From Yinghuangia soli (lineage in GTDB: Bacteria > Actinomycetota > Actinomycetes > Streptomycetales > Streptomycetaceae): a stretch of 64,000 bases of DNA. Within the stretch, counting starts at the first letter, position 1, and each line of letters opens with the position of its first letter. This document shows, piece after piece, positions 19,681-27,584 of this stretch. The notes beneath the pieces were generated by a model, which saw only the letters and a list, made by a program, of their open reading frames with translations, did not search any database and was not told the origin of the DNA. The stretch is from NCBI RefSeq assembly GCF_021502675.1, contig NZ_JAKFHA010000003.1, positions 404,103 to 468,102 on the forward strand, in the 5' to 3' direction. Position numbers and translations under genes: made by a program.

Positions 19681-20753
19681 CGTTCCTCCTCCTCCTTCTC
19701 CTTCTTCTCCGTGCCGAGGCCGGACGCCGGGTCGGACGCCGGAGCGGACGCGTACGCCGACGGGCCGGGCGGAGTGAAGGTGACGGGGCTGCGCGGCGTG
19801 GTGTCGACGCGCAGGTCGAAGATGTCGAAGCGGTTGTAGTGGCCGAGGATGTCGTGCATCTGCTTGGGCTGGATGCACCGGTTGAGGTCGATCTCGGCGT
19901 AGACGATGCCGTCGTCGTCGACCAGCGGGTCGGTGACCGGGCGGCCGTCCGGGCCGAAGATGCCGGACAGGGCGCTGCGCTTGCGGCGCAGTTGGGCGCG
20001 TACCTCGGCGTCGTCGCCCGCGATGGCGTCGACCATTGCATCGGAGATGGTCGAGCAGGAGACGACCGAGAACACCTTGCCCTCGAAGCAGTGCGCGGCC
20101 GTGCGGACCGCGATGGCCTCGGCCATGTCGTAGTCGGCCGGGGCCACGGGCAGGGCGATGTACGAGGCGGCGTGGACGAGTTCGCCCTGCGCGAGCAGGG
20201 TGAAGCGGGCGAGGGTGTTGGTGTTCTCGCCGCAGGCCAGGACGCCGAGCGGGCCGATCGGGGTCGGGTGCACCTTGAGGGAGCTGCCGTCGCCGCCGGT
20301 CCAGGTGAGCTTCTCGGCCCAGGTGGGCACGAGTTTGCGGTGCACACCGAGGAGTTCGCCGTCGGTGCCGATGGTGAGCATGGTGTTGTAAAGCTCGCCG
20401 AGGCTGTGCGCGCCGCGTTCGTTGACGCCGATGACCACGACGACGCCGTGGTCGCGGGCCGCGGTCCGCAGCCGGTCCACGTGCGGGCCGGGGATGTCGA
20501 CGGACGCCCGGTAGAGCCGTTCGAACCACGGGGACCCCTGGACCGGGTTCATGGTCCAGTTCCAGTAGGGGTAGCCGGCCACGAAGACCTCGGGGAAGAC
20601 GACGAGTCCGGCGCCGTTGGCGGCGGCTTCGCGGATGATCCCGACGGCCTTGTCGACGGTCGCGGCCGGGTCCAGGAAGACCGGCGCCGTCTGGACGGCT
20701 GCGGCGGTGAAGCGCGGCAGGTTGTCGCGCTGGTGGGCCAGCAGGCTCTGCAT
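19677..20753 (-). CDS. nitrilase (carbon-nitrogen hydrolase)
   Basis: The 358-residue product has the full nitrilase catalytic set: Glu55 in VVFPEVFVAGYP, Lys140 in HRKLVPT and Cys174 in VLACGENTN. Length and motifs fit true nitrilases, which turn nitriles into carboxylic acids and ammonia, rather than short amidases. The C-terminus carries a charged low-complexity tail (EKKEKEEEER). It overlaps the gentisate dioxygenase start by four bases. In this operon it could make salicylate from 2-hydroxybenzonitrile, but the substrate is inferred only from context. Confidence 0.88.
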   Translation of the reverse strand: MQSLLAHQRDNLPRFTAAAVQTAPVFLDPAATVDKAVGIIREAAANGAGLVVFPEVFVAGYPYWNWTMNPVQGSPWFERLYRASVDIPGPHVDRLRTAARDHGVVVVIGVNERGAHSLGELYNTMLTIGTDGELLGVHRKLVPTWAEKLTWTGGDGSSLKVHPTPIGPLGVLACGENTNTLARFTLLAQGELVHAASYIALPVAPADYDMAEAIAVRTAAHCFEGKVFSVVSCSTISDAMVDAIAGDDAEVRAQLRRKRSALSGIFGPDGRPVTDPLVDDDGIVYAEIDLNRCIQPKQMHDILGHYNRFDIFDLRVDTTPRSPVTFTPPGPSAYASAPASDPASGLGTEKKEKEEEER

Positions 20754-20819
20754 GGTTCTGCCTCCTCGGACCGCGGCCGGGACGGGGTGTCCGCCGGCCG
20801 CGGCCGTTCGCAGTGCTTC

Positions 20820-20920
20820 TCGGTGGTTCTGGTGGTTCCGGTGGTTCTCGGTATTTCTGGTGCTGCTCGCTGGTTCTGGTGCTGCTCGCTGGTTCTCGGT
20901 GGTTCGCGTGCTGCTCGGCC
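20820..20920. repeat. imperfect short tandem repeats between nitrilase and hydroxylase genes
   Basis: The 178-bp gap between the hydroxylase stop and the nitrilase start is dominated by repeated GGTGGTTCT and CTGGTTCTGGTGCTGCTCG units on the plus strand. I see no gene or terminator with a T-run here. The tract may hold an internal RNA structure in the operon transcript. Confidence 0.7.
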
Positions 20921-20931
20921 GATCGCAGCGG

Positions 20932-23325
20932 TCAGGCGCCGGTCGCGGCACTGAGGTAGGGGACGGGAGTCGCGGTCCCCCACCTCCGGTGGAGGGGTTC
21001 GGCCGGGGCGCGCAGCAGGTGGAGCCGGGGCGGGACGCGGTCGCTGCGGGCCCCCGGCGGGCGTCCGCTGCCTGCGCGCCACGGCTCGGGCCAGGCCGCC
21101 CCGGGCCCGGTGTAGTCCTGCGCGGCGGCGGCATGCAGCGTCCACCAGGGGTCGTGCAGGTGTCCGCGGCCCACCGCGCAGAGGTCGGCGCGGCCGGCCA
21201 GCAGGATGGAGTTGGCGTCGTCGTAGGTGGAGATGCCGCCGACCGCGATGACCGGGACGCCGGTGGCGTTGCGGATCAGGTCGGCGAACGGGGTCTGGTA
21301 GCTGCGCCCGTAGGCGGGGCGTTCGTGCGCGACGACCTCGCCGCTGGACACGTCGACCGCGTCCGCTCCCCCGGCGGCGAGCGCGCGGGCGATCGCGACG
21401 CTGTCGGCCGCCGTGGTGCCGCCGTCCGCCCAGTCGGACGCCGAGATGCGCACGACGAGCGGCTTCCCGGCCGGCCACGCGGCGCGGACCGCGGCCAGCA
21501 CCTCCAGGGGGAAGCGCAGGCGTCCCGCGAGGTCGCCGCCGTACTCATCGGTGCGGTGGTTGGTGAGCGGCGACAGGAACGACGAGACCAAGTGGCCGTG
21601 CCCGTATTGGAGTTCGAGGACGTCGAACCCGGCCCGGTCGGCGCGGGCCGCGGCCTGCGCGAAGTCGGACGCTATGGCAGCCAGTTCGTCGACGGAAGCC
21701 TCGTGCGGGAGCGCGCTCGCGGAGTCCCAGGCGATGGGGGACGCGGAGACGAGCGGCCATGCGGCGTCCCCGTCCAGCGGGCGGGACCGCCCGTCGGGCC
21801 CGGGGTCGGTACGCGCGGCGCGCCGGCCCGCGTGGGTGAGCTGGATGCCGAGTGCGGCGTCGCTGTCGGCGCCCGCGGCCGCGACGATGGCCCGCCACGC
21901 GGCCTCTTGTTCGGCGTCGAAGAGGCCGGGACTGCCGGGCGAGGGCAGGCCTTGCGCGCTCACCGCGGTCATTCCGGCGAAGACGAGCGCGGCGCCGCCG
22001 AGGGCGAGAGTGGTGAGGTGGGCTTGGTCGAACCCGCCGGGGACGCCGCGGACAGCCGTGCTGGTGGCCATCGGCGGGGCGACGATGCGGTTGTGCAGGC
22101 CCAGCGGGCCGAGCTTGAACGGGCGGAACATGGGCGGAGTCGCGGCGGCGGTGTCCGACGCGGCGAATGCGGCGTCGACGGCGCCGACGAACTCCGGGTC
22201 GCGCGAGCGCAGGTTCTCGTAGGTGACGCGGCGGCTGCGGGTGAGCAGGTTGAACGCGAACTGCTCGGCAGGCTGCCCGGCGTACCGCCCGATGGTCTCG
22301 AACCATTCGAGGCTGGCCTGCGCGGCGCGCTGCGTGGACTCGACCACGGGGCGGCGTTCGGCCTCGTAGGCGGCGAGTGCGTCGTCGATGCCGGCGTTCT
22401 CGTGCAGGCAGGCGGCCAGCGCGAGGGCGTCCTCCATGGCGAGCTTGGTGCCCGAGCCGATGGAGAAGTGCGCGGTGTGCGCGGCATCGCCCAGCAGGAC
22501 GACGTTGCGGTGCCGCCAAGAGGCGTTGCGGACGGTCGTGAAGCGGATCCAGCGGGAGTTGTTGGAGACGAGGCGGTGCCCGTCGAGGTGCTCGGCGAGC
22601 AGTTCCTCGCAGCGGGCCACGCTTGCGTCGTCGCTGGCACCGGGCGGCAGGTCGCGGGCCCGGTCCTGCGCCGCGAGGTCGGCGAACCCGGCCGCCTGCC
22701 AAGCCTCTTCGGCGAGTTCGACGATGACGGTACTGCGGGTTGCGTCGTACGGGTACGCGTGCACCTGGAGGGTGCCGAAGTCGTGCCGGTCGACGATGAA
22801 GGTGAAGGCTTCGAGGACCTTGTCGGTGGCCAGCCACATGTAGCGGCAGTGGCGTTCGTCGAGGTCGGGGCGGAAGGTCTCGGCGTACCGGTCGCGGACC
22901 ACGGAGCGGACGCCGTCGCAGGCCACGACCAGGTCGTATTCGGCGGCCAGCAGGTCGACGTCGGGGGCCTCGGTGCGGTAGCGGACGTCGACGCCGAGCT
23001 CGGCGCACCGGGTCTGCAGGATCTGCAGGAGCCGCTTGCGGCCGAGCGCGGCGAATCCGTGCCCGCCGGAAGTGAGGGTGCGGCCCGCGTACCGGACGTC
23101 GATGTCGGTCCACCGGGCGAACTCGGCGGACATCGCGGCATGCACGACCGGGTCGGCCTGCGCGATGCCGTCGAGCGTCTCGTCGGAGAAGACGACGCCG
23201 AATCCGAAGGTGTCGTCGGGGGCGTTGCGCTCCCAGACCACGACCTCCCAGGACGGTGACAGCTGTTTGGCGAGGGCCGCGAAGTACAGCCCGCCCGGTC
23301 CTCCTCCGATTACCGCAACCCGCAC
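20932..23325 (-). CDS. sdgC: bifunctional salicylyl-CoA 5-hydroxylase / flavin oxidoreductase
   Basis: The 797-residue protein fuses two flavoenzymes. Residues 1-390 form an FAD monooxygenase (VRVAVIGGGPGGLYFA at the start; GDAAHTAHFSIGSGTKLAMEDA as the second FAD motif). From about 398 there is an old-yellow-enzyme domain (MFRPFKLGPLGLHNRIVAPPM; GFDVLELQYGHGHLVSSFLSP; NHRTDEYGG). This architecture is known from SdgC and from 2-aminobenzoyl-CoA monooxygenase/reductase. Gentisate dioxygenase next door favours salicylyl-CoA to gentisyl-CoA. The GTG start follows GGAGGAC; the longer frame to 23391 runs through the promoter. The last ~50 residues look unconserved. Confidence 0.9.
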   Translation of the reverse strand: MRVAVIGGGPGGLYFAALAKQLSPSWEVVVWERNAPDDTFGFGVVFSDETLDGIAQADPVVHAAMSAEFARWTDIDVRYAGRTLTSGGHGFAALGRKRLLQILQTRCAELGVDVRYRTEAPDVDLLAAEYDLVVACDGVRSVVRDRYAETFRPDLDERHCRYMWLATDKVLEAFTFIVDRHDFGTLQVHAYPYDATRSTVIVELAEEAWQAAGFADLAAQDRARDLPPGASDDASVARCEELLAEHLDGHRLVSNNSRWIRFTTVRNASWRHRNVVLLGDAAHTAHFSIGSGTKLAMEDALALAACLHENAGIDDALAAYEAERRPVVESTQRAAQASLEWFETIGRYAGQPAEQFAFNLLTRSRRVTYENLRSRDPEFVGAVDAAFAASDTAAATPPMFRPFKLGPLGLHNRIVAPPMATSTAVRGVPGGFDQAHLTTLALGGAALVFAGMTAVSAQGLPSPGSPGLFDAEQEAAWRAIVAAAGADSDAALGIQLTHAGRRAARTDPGPDGRSRPLDGDAAWPLVSASPIAWDSASALPHEASVDELAAIASDFAQAAARADRAGFDVLELQYGHGHLVSSFLSPLTNHRTDEYGGDLAGRLRFPLEVLAAVRAAWPAGKPLVVRISASDWADGGTTAADSVAIARALAAGGADAVDVSSGEVVAHERPAYGRSYQTPFADLIRNATGVPVIAVGGISTYDDANSILLAGRADLCAVGRGHLHDPWWTLHAAAAQDYTGPGAAWPEPWRAGSGRPPGARSDRVPPRLHLLRAPAEPLHRRWGTATPVPYLSAATGA

Positions 23326-23357
23326 GTCGTCCTCCTGGCCTTTCTGGCTCCGCCACC

Positions 23358-23387
23358 ACTGTATGGCGTACATTTTGCGAGCGTCAA
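23358..23387 (-). promoter_or_regulatory. probable promoter of the salicylyl-CoA hydroxylase operon
   Basis: On the minus strand TTGACG (23387-23382) and TACAGT (23363-23358) are 18 bp apart, about 35 bp before the GTG start. The sequence after the -35 box (CTCG) resembles the TTGACTGTCG found at the ligase promoter and in both 40-bp elements. Confidence 0.55.
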
Positions 23388-23413
23388 TCATTCACAACAT
23401 ATGACGGGTGCGG

Positions 23414-23830
23414 TCAGCCGCCTCCCTGCGGGCCCGCGGTGCCGAAGAGCCGGGCCTGCTCGGGTGTCCAGGGCTCGGACGAGGTGGCCCGGGCGGCGGA
23501 CCGGGCGATCGACATGCGGCCGGTCGCGGCCAGGCCGTCCCGGCCGTGCACCTCGAATCCGTAGTGCAGCGACGTCGTGCCGACCTTCTCGACGCGCAGC
23601 TCGATGCGGACGGTCTCGCCGAACCACAGCCGGCCGCGGTAGTCGGCCTCGTAGTGCACGCGCGGGATCGACCCGTAAAGCTCGTCGAGGCCGACCCGGC
23701 GCAGCAGCTCGGTCTCGGCGGCCTCCGCCCAGCGCAGTACGGCGGAGTGGTGGTGATGGCCTGCGGCGTCGGTGTCCGACCATTCGACGCGGCGCTCGAC
23801 GACGACGCTCGCGGGGGACGTGCTCTCCAT
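23414..23830 (-). CDS. hotdog-fold acyl-CoA thioesterase, probable gentisyl-CoA thioesterase
   Basis: The 138-residue protein has the 4-hydroxybenzoyl-CoA thioesterase pattern: VEWSDTDAAGHHHHSAVLRW near residue 15, with the catalytic Asp, followed by a central helix (AEAAETELLRRVGL) and beta strands (DYRGRLWFGETVRIELRVEK). Such enzymes free aromatic acids from CoA. It lies between the CoA ligase and the hydroxylase, so release of gentisate from gentisyl-CoA before ring cleavage is the expected role. The gap to the ligase is 53 bp. Confidence 0.85.
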   Translation of the reverse strand: MESTSPASVVVERRVEWSDTDAAGHHHHSAVLRWAEAAETELLRRVGLDELYGSIPRVHYEADYRGRLWFGETVRIELRVEKVGTTSLHYGFEVHGRDGLAATGRMSIARSAARATSSEPWTPEQARLFGTAGPQGGG

Positions 23831-23883
23831 GTACGGGTCCTTGGCTTGTGCGGGAGATGGCTTGGGGCGCGGCGCGAACCGCT

Positions 23884-25533
23884 TCAGGGGGAGGGCGCGG
23901 ACTCCGGGTCCGGAATGCCCTGCGCGGCCCATTCGCGCAGCGTGGAGCGCTGCAGCTTGCCGTTGCTGGTCCGCGGCAGTGCCGCCACGAATTCCACGGC
24001 GCGCGGGTACTTGTAGGGCGCGATGGTCGCCTTGACGAAGTCCTGGAGGGCCTTGACCGTCGACTCGTCCGCGGGGATGCCGTCGCGCAGCACCACATAG
24101 GCCTTGACGATCATGCCGCGGCGTTCGTCCGGCGCCCCGGCGACGCCGCATTCGACGACGTCCGGGTGCATGGCCAGGGCCTGTTCGACCTCGGGGCCGG
24201 CGATGTTGTAGCCGGACGAGATGATCATGTCGTCGCTGCGCGCCTGATACCAGAAGTACCCGTCCGCGTCGCGGATGTAGGTGTCGCCGGTGATGTTCCA
24301 GCCGCCGCGGACGTAGGTGAGCTGGCGCTCGTCGTCGAGGTAGCGGCAGCCGGTCGGGCCCTTGACGGCGAGGACGCCGGGCTGGCCGTCGGGGGCGCGC
24401 TCGCCGTCCGGGGTCAGCACGTCCGCGGTGTAGCCGGGCACGGCAAGTCCCGTGGCGCCGGGGCGGATCTCCTCGTCGGCCGCGGAGATGAAGACGTGCA
24501 GCATCTCGGTCGCGCCGATGCCGTCGATGATGCGCAGGCCGGTGGCCTCGTGGAAGCGGTGCCAGACGTCGGCAGGCAGGGCCTCCCCCGCCGACACGCA
24601 GCGGCGCAGCGTCGCCATGCGCTCGGCGAGCCCGGCGGCCAGGATCGCCCGGTAGGCGGTCGGTGCGGTGATCAGCACGGTGACGCCGAATTGCGCGACC
24701 AGTTCGGCCAGTTGCTGCGGATTGACCGGCTCGGTGAGCAGGGTCGCGGCACCGACACGGAGCGGGAAGACCACCAGGCCGCCGAGGCCGAAGGTGAATC
24801 CGAGCGGCGGCGTCCCGGCGAACAGATCTCCGGCTTCGGGCCTGATGACGTGCCGGGAGAACGTGTCGGCGTTGGCCAGCACATCGCGGTGGAAGTGCAT
24901 CGTGGCCTTGGGCCGGCCGGTGGTGCCGGAGGTGAACGCGATGAGCGCGACGTCGTCCGCGGCCGTGTCGACGGCCTCGAACTCCCCCGCCTTCGCGGCG
25001 CTTCGGGCGATCAGGTCGTCGGCGCCGGAACCGCCGTACGCGACGACGGCCAGGCCCGGAACGTCGGCGGCCTCGAGCTCGCCGAGGTAGCGGTGCTCGC
25101 ACAGCGCGAGGACCGGGGCGGAGATCTCGCACAGCGTGCCGAGTTCGTGGGCGCGCAGCAGCGGCATCGTGGTGACCACCACGCCGCCGGCCCGCAGGAC
25201 CGCGAACCAACAGGCCACCAGCCAGGGGTCGTTCGGCCCGCGCAGCAGCACGCGGTTGCCGGGCACGAGGCCGAGGTCCTCGGTGAGCACCTGGGCGATC
25301 CGGCGCGAGCGGTGCAGCAGGTCGCCGTACGACCACTGCTCCGTCGGCGTGAGGATGCAGCGACGGTCGGGACCGTGCTCCGCGGCGACGTCGTCGAGCA
25401 GGGCGACGGCGCAGTTGAGGCGTTCGGGGTACTGCAGCTCCGGAAGATCGAAGCGGAGTTCGGGCCACTGCTCGAAGGGCGGCAGCCGGTCGCGGCAGAA
25501 AGAGTCCGCGTGGGCGGACGGAGACAGCTCCAT
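23884..25533 (-). CDS. aryl-CoA ligase (salicylate/2-aminobenzoate-CoA ligase type)
   Basis: The 549-residue AMP-forming ligase has the P-loop LIAFTSGTTGRPKATMHFHR, the GATEM motif with GIGATEMLH, and the C-terminal hinge/lysine motif RTSNGKLQR. Among AMP-binding enzymes it looks closest to benzoate-CoA and 2-aminobenzoate-CoA ligases. It activates the aromatic acid with ATP and CoA. MELSPSAH is chosen as start since GAGGTGG precedes it; the frame upstream crosses the promoter. It is the first gene of the leftward pathway set, and context points to salicylate. Confidence 0.88.
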   Translation of the reverse strand: MELSPSAHADSFCRDRLPPFEQWPELRFDLPELQYPERLNCAVALLDDVAAEHGPDRRCILTPTEQWSYGDLLHRSRRIAQVLTEDLGLVPGNRVLLRGPNDPWLVACWFAVLRAGGVVVTTMPLLRAHELGTLCEISAPVLALCEHRYLGELEAADVPGLAVVAYGGSGADDLIARSAAKAGEFEAVDTAADDVALIAFTSGTTGRPKATMHFHRDVLANADTFSRHVIRPEAGDLFAGTPPLGFTFGLGGLVVFPLRVGAATLLTEPVNPQQLAELVAQFGVTVLITAPTAYRAILAAGLAERMATLRRCVSAGEALPADVWHRFHEATGLRIIDGIGATEMLHVFISAADEEIRPGATGLAVPGYTADVLTPDGERAPDGQPGVLAVKGPTGCRYLDDERQLTYVRGGWNITGDTYIRDADGYFWYQARSDDMIISSGYNIAGPEVEQALAMHPDVVECGVAGAPDERRGMIVKAYVVLRDGIPADESTVKALQDFVKATIAPYKYPRAVEFVAALPRTSNGKLQRSTLREWAAQGIPDPESAPSP

Positions 25534-25576
25534 GAGCGCCACCTCGTCTGGGGGTCGGCGGGAGTCGTGCCGCCAA

Positions 25577-25604
25577 ATTATCCAGCGATCATGACGACAG
25601 TCAA
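25577..25604 (-). promoter_or_regulatory. sigma-70-type promoter of the CoA ligase gene
   Basis: On the minus strand TTGACT (25604-25599) and GATAAT (25582-25577) are 16 bp apart, 44 bp before the ligase ATG. TGAC-TGTC-GTCA, overlapping the -35 box, is a short palindrome. The string TTGACTGTCG also occurs in both 40-bp elements, so a common regulator is plausible. Confidence 0.7.
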
Positions 25605-25769
25605 TAGTTCGCGATATCTGCCGTCCGATCGCCGCGCATCCATGGCCCGCACGACCCCAACTCCCATGCTCGCCGCGCCGATGGCACCGGACACCGCACC
25701 GCCGCCCGACGCGCAGGCCACTCACTCCGACGGCCCACCCCGTCCACGCATCGAGATTTTTGTGTTGTA

Positions 25770-25809
25770 AATCTGGCGACAGTCAAACGAACGCGCTAAC
25801 GTTCGCGGC
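25770..25809. promoter_or_regulatory. conserved 40-bp regulatory element, copy 2
   Basis: This copy lies 43 bp before the binding-protein GTG and matches 7776-7815 at 35/40 positions. TAACGT (25797-25802) fits a -10 box for the binding-protein gene. The copy contains a perfect inverted repeat CGAACG-N6-CGTTCG (25788-25805); in copy 1 only the right arm is kept. The minus strand carries TTGACTGTCG, as in the adjacent ligase promoter. Confidence 0.7.
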
Positions 25810-25852
25810 TGTCAGGGCTGAAACGTGTCAGCATCGGCAAGAGGAGCCGCAC

Positions 25853-27469
25853 GTGCCACCAATTTCCGCACCCCGCCCCGGCCCCCGACCCAGACCCCGC
25901 GCCGCGTCGCTACCCCACGGCCCGCGTCCGGCCGCCCGCTTCGCCGCCCTCGCAGCCGCCGCTGCCCTGGCCCTCGCGGCCACCGGCTGCGGCGGCTCGT
26001 CCAGCGGCGGCTCCGGCGGCAAGGGCGAAACCCTCAACCTCATCGCCATGAGCCCGCCGGCCAGCCTGGATCCGGCCAAGGCCAACGTCGGCTCGGACAA
26101 CTGGTTCGTGAACCTCGCGTACGACTCGCTGATCCACCGCGAGGCAAGCGGCAAGCTCGTCCCCGGGCTGGCCGTCATGTGGGGCTACGTCGGCAACGGC
26201 AACACCGACTTCGAGCTCACCCTCCGCGAGGGCGCGGTCTTCGCGGACGGCACCCCGGTGACCGCGCAGGCCGTCGCCGCATCGCTCGACTACACCCGCA
26301 AGAACGGCCTCAACGTGTCGTGGCTGTCCGCGATCGAATCGGTCACCGCGACCGGTCCGCTGACCATCCGCATCCACTGCGCGTCCGCCAACCCGATCCT
26401 TCCTGACCTGTTCACGCAGGTCACGATGGCCGGCTCGGTGGTCAGCCCGGCCGGCCTGGCCGACCCGGCGAAGATGGGCACCCAGTCGTACGGGTCCGGC
26501 CCGTACGTACTGGACGGCAAGGCCACGGTCACCGGCGACCACTACACCTACACGCCGAACCCGAAGTACTGGGACCCGTCGAAGATCAAGTGGAAGAAGG
26601 TCGTCGTCAAGGTCGTCCCCAACCCGCAATCGGCGCTGCAGGCGGTCAAGACCGGCCAGGCCGACGCGTTGGCCATCGGCCCGAACCAGGTCGACGCCGC
26701 CAAGTCCGGCGGTCTGGAGATCACCAAGACGCCGGCCGTCCTGATGGGCGTCAACCTCGCCGACCGGGCGGGCACGGTCGCCAAGCCGCTGAGCGACGTC
26801 CGGGTGCGCCAGGCGCTCAACCACGCCATCGACCGCGATGCGATCAACAAGGCGCTCTTCCAGGGCTACGCCCAGTCCACCACCCAGGTCTCGCTGCCCG
26901 GCCTGGACGGCTTCTCCGCCGAGACCGACAAGCGCTACCCGTACGACCCGGCCAAGGCCAAGAAGCTGCTGGCCGACGCCGGCTACCCGAACGGCTTCTC
27001 CTTCCCCATGGAGACGCAGAACCTGCTGGGCATCGACCTGGTCACGCAGGCGGTCGTCGAGCAGTGGAAGCAGATAGGCGTGCGCGCCGAGGTCACTACC
27101 GACACGACCGTCGGGCAGTGGCTCGGCAATGCGACATCGAAGAAGTTCCCGGTGCTGGGCTTCGGGTACGGCGGCATCCCGACGTACATGCTGTCGCTGG
27201 ACTGGATGCTCCCGCACGCGACCGCGTTCAACCCGTACGCCTCCGAGGACCCCGAACTGACGCGGCGCCTCGCCGCAGCGGCCGCCGTCCCCGCGGAGCA
27301 GCAGCCCGCGCTCTACCAGGAGGCCATGCGGTACGCGGTCGACCAGGCGTGGTTCGTGGCCACCTCGCGCATCGACGGGATCTACGCCTTCAACCCGAAG
27401 AAGCTCAGCGGATTCACCACGGGGACCGGCTACCTGCCGGATGTGGCGTGGGACACCACACCCGCGTAA
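25853..27469 (+). CDS. ABC transporter substrate-binding lipoprotein (SBP_bac_5), orphan
   Basis: The 538-residue product has a long signal region (Arg-rich start, then ARFAALAAAAALALAATGC) ending in the lipobox AATGC, so it is a lipoprotein on the outer membrane face. The rest is family 5 binding protein (SLDPAKANVGSDNWFVNLAY; FELTLREGAVFADGTPVTAQ; LSDVRVRQALNHAIDRDAIN). GTG is chosen because GAGGAG precedes it. No permease or ATPase gene adjoins. The shared 40-bp element suggests it serves the DppBCDF-type operon at 7971-11862. It is followed by two esterase genes. Confidence 0.9.
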   Translation: MPPISAPRPGPRPRPRAASLPHGPRPAARFAALAAAAALALAATGCGGSSSGGSGGKGETLNLIAMSPPASLDPAKANVGSDNWFVNLAYDSLIHREASGKLVPGLAVMWGYVGNGNTDFELTLREGAVFADGTPVTAQAVAASLDYTRKNGLNVSWLSAIESVTATGPLTIRIHCASANPILPDLFTQVTMAGSVVSPAGLADPAKMGTQSYGSGPYVLDGKATVTGDHYTYTPNPKYWDPSKIKWKKVVVKVVPNPQSALQAVKTGQADALAIGPNQVDAAKSGGLEITKTPAVLMGVNLADRAGTVAKPLSDVRVRQALNHAIDRDAINKALFQGYAQSTTQVSLPGLDGFSAETDKRYPYDPAKAKKLLADAGYPNGFSFPMETQNLLGIDLVTQAVVEQWKQIGVRAEVTTDTTVGQWLGNATSKKFPVLGFGYGGIPTYMLSLDWMLPHATAFNPYASEDPELTRRLAAAAAVPAEQQPALYQEAMRYAVDQAWFVATSRIDGIYAFNPKKLSGFTTGTGYLPDVAWDTTPA

Positions 27470-27584
27470 GACGCCTGTCGGCGGCCGGACGGCCGAGGCG
27501 GAGCGGGCAGGCATTCCCGCAGGTACGCCATGCTCGCACCGCCCGGCACTCGGCCATCCGGCCGCCACTTCACGGAGGGACCGC

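Noticed and set aside
20932-23325. 2-aminobenzoyl-CoA monooxygenase/reductase instead of salicylyl-CoA hydroxylase
   Set aside because: The architecture is shared, but the adjacent gentisate dioxygenase and thioesterase fit salicylate; not fully excluded.
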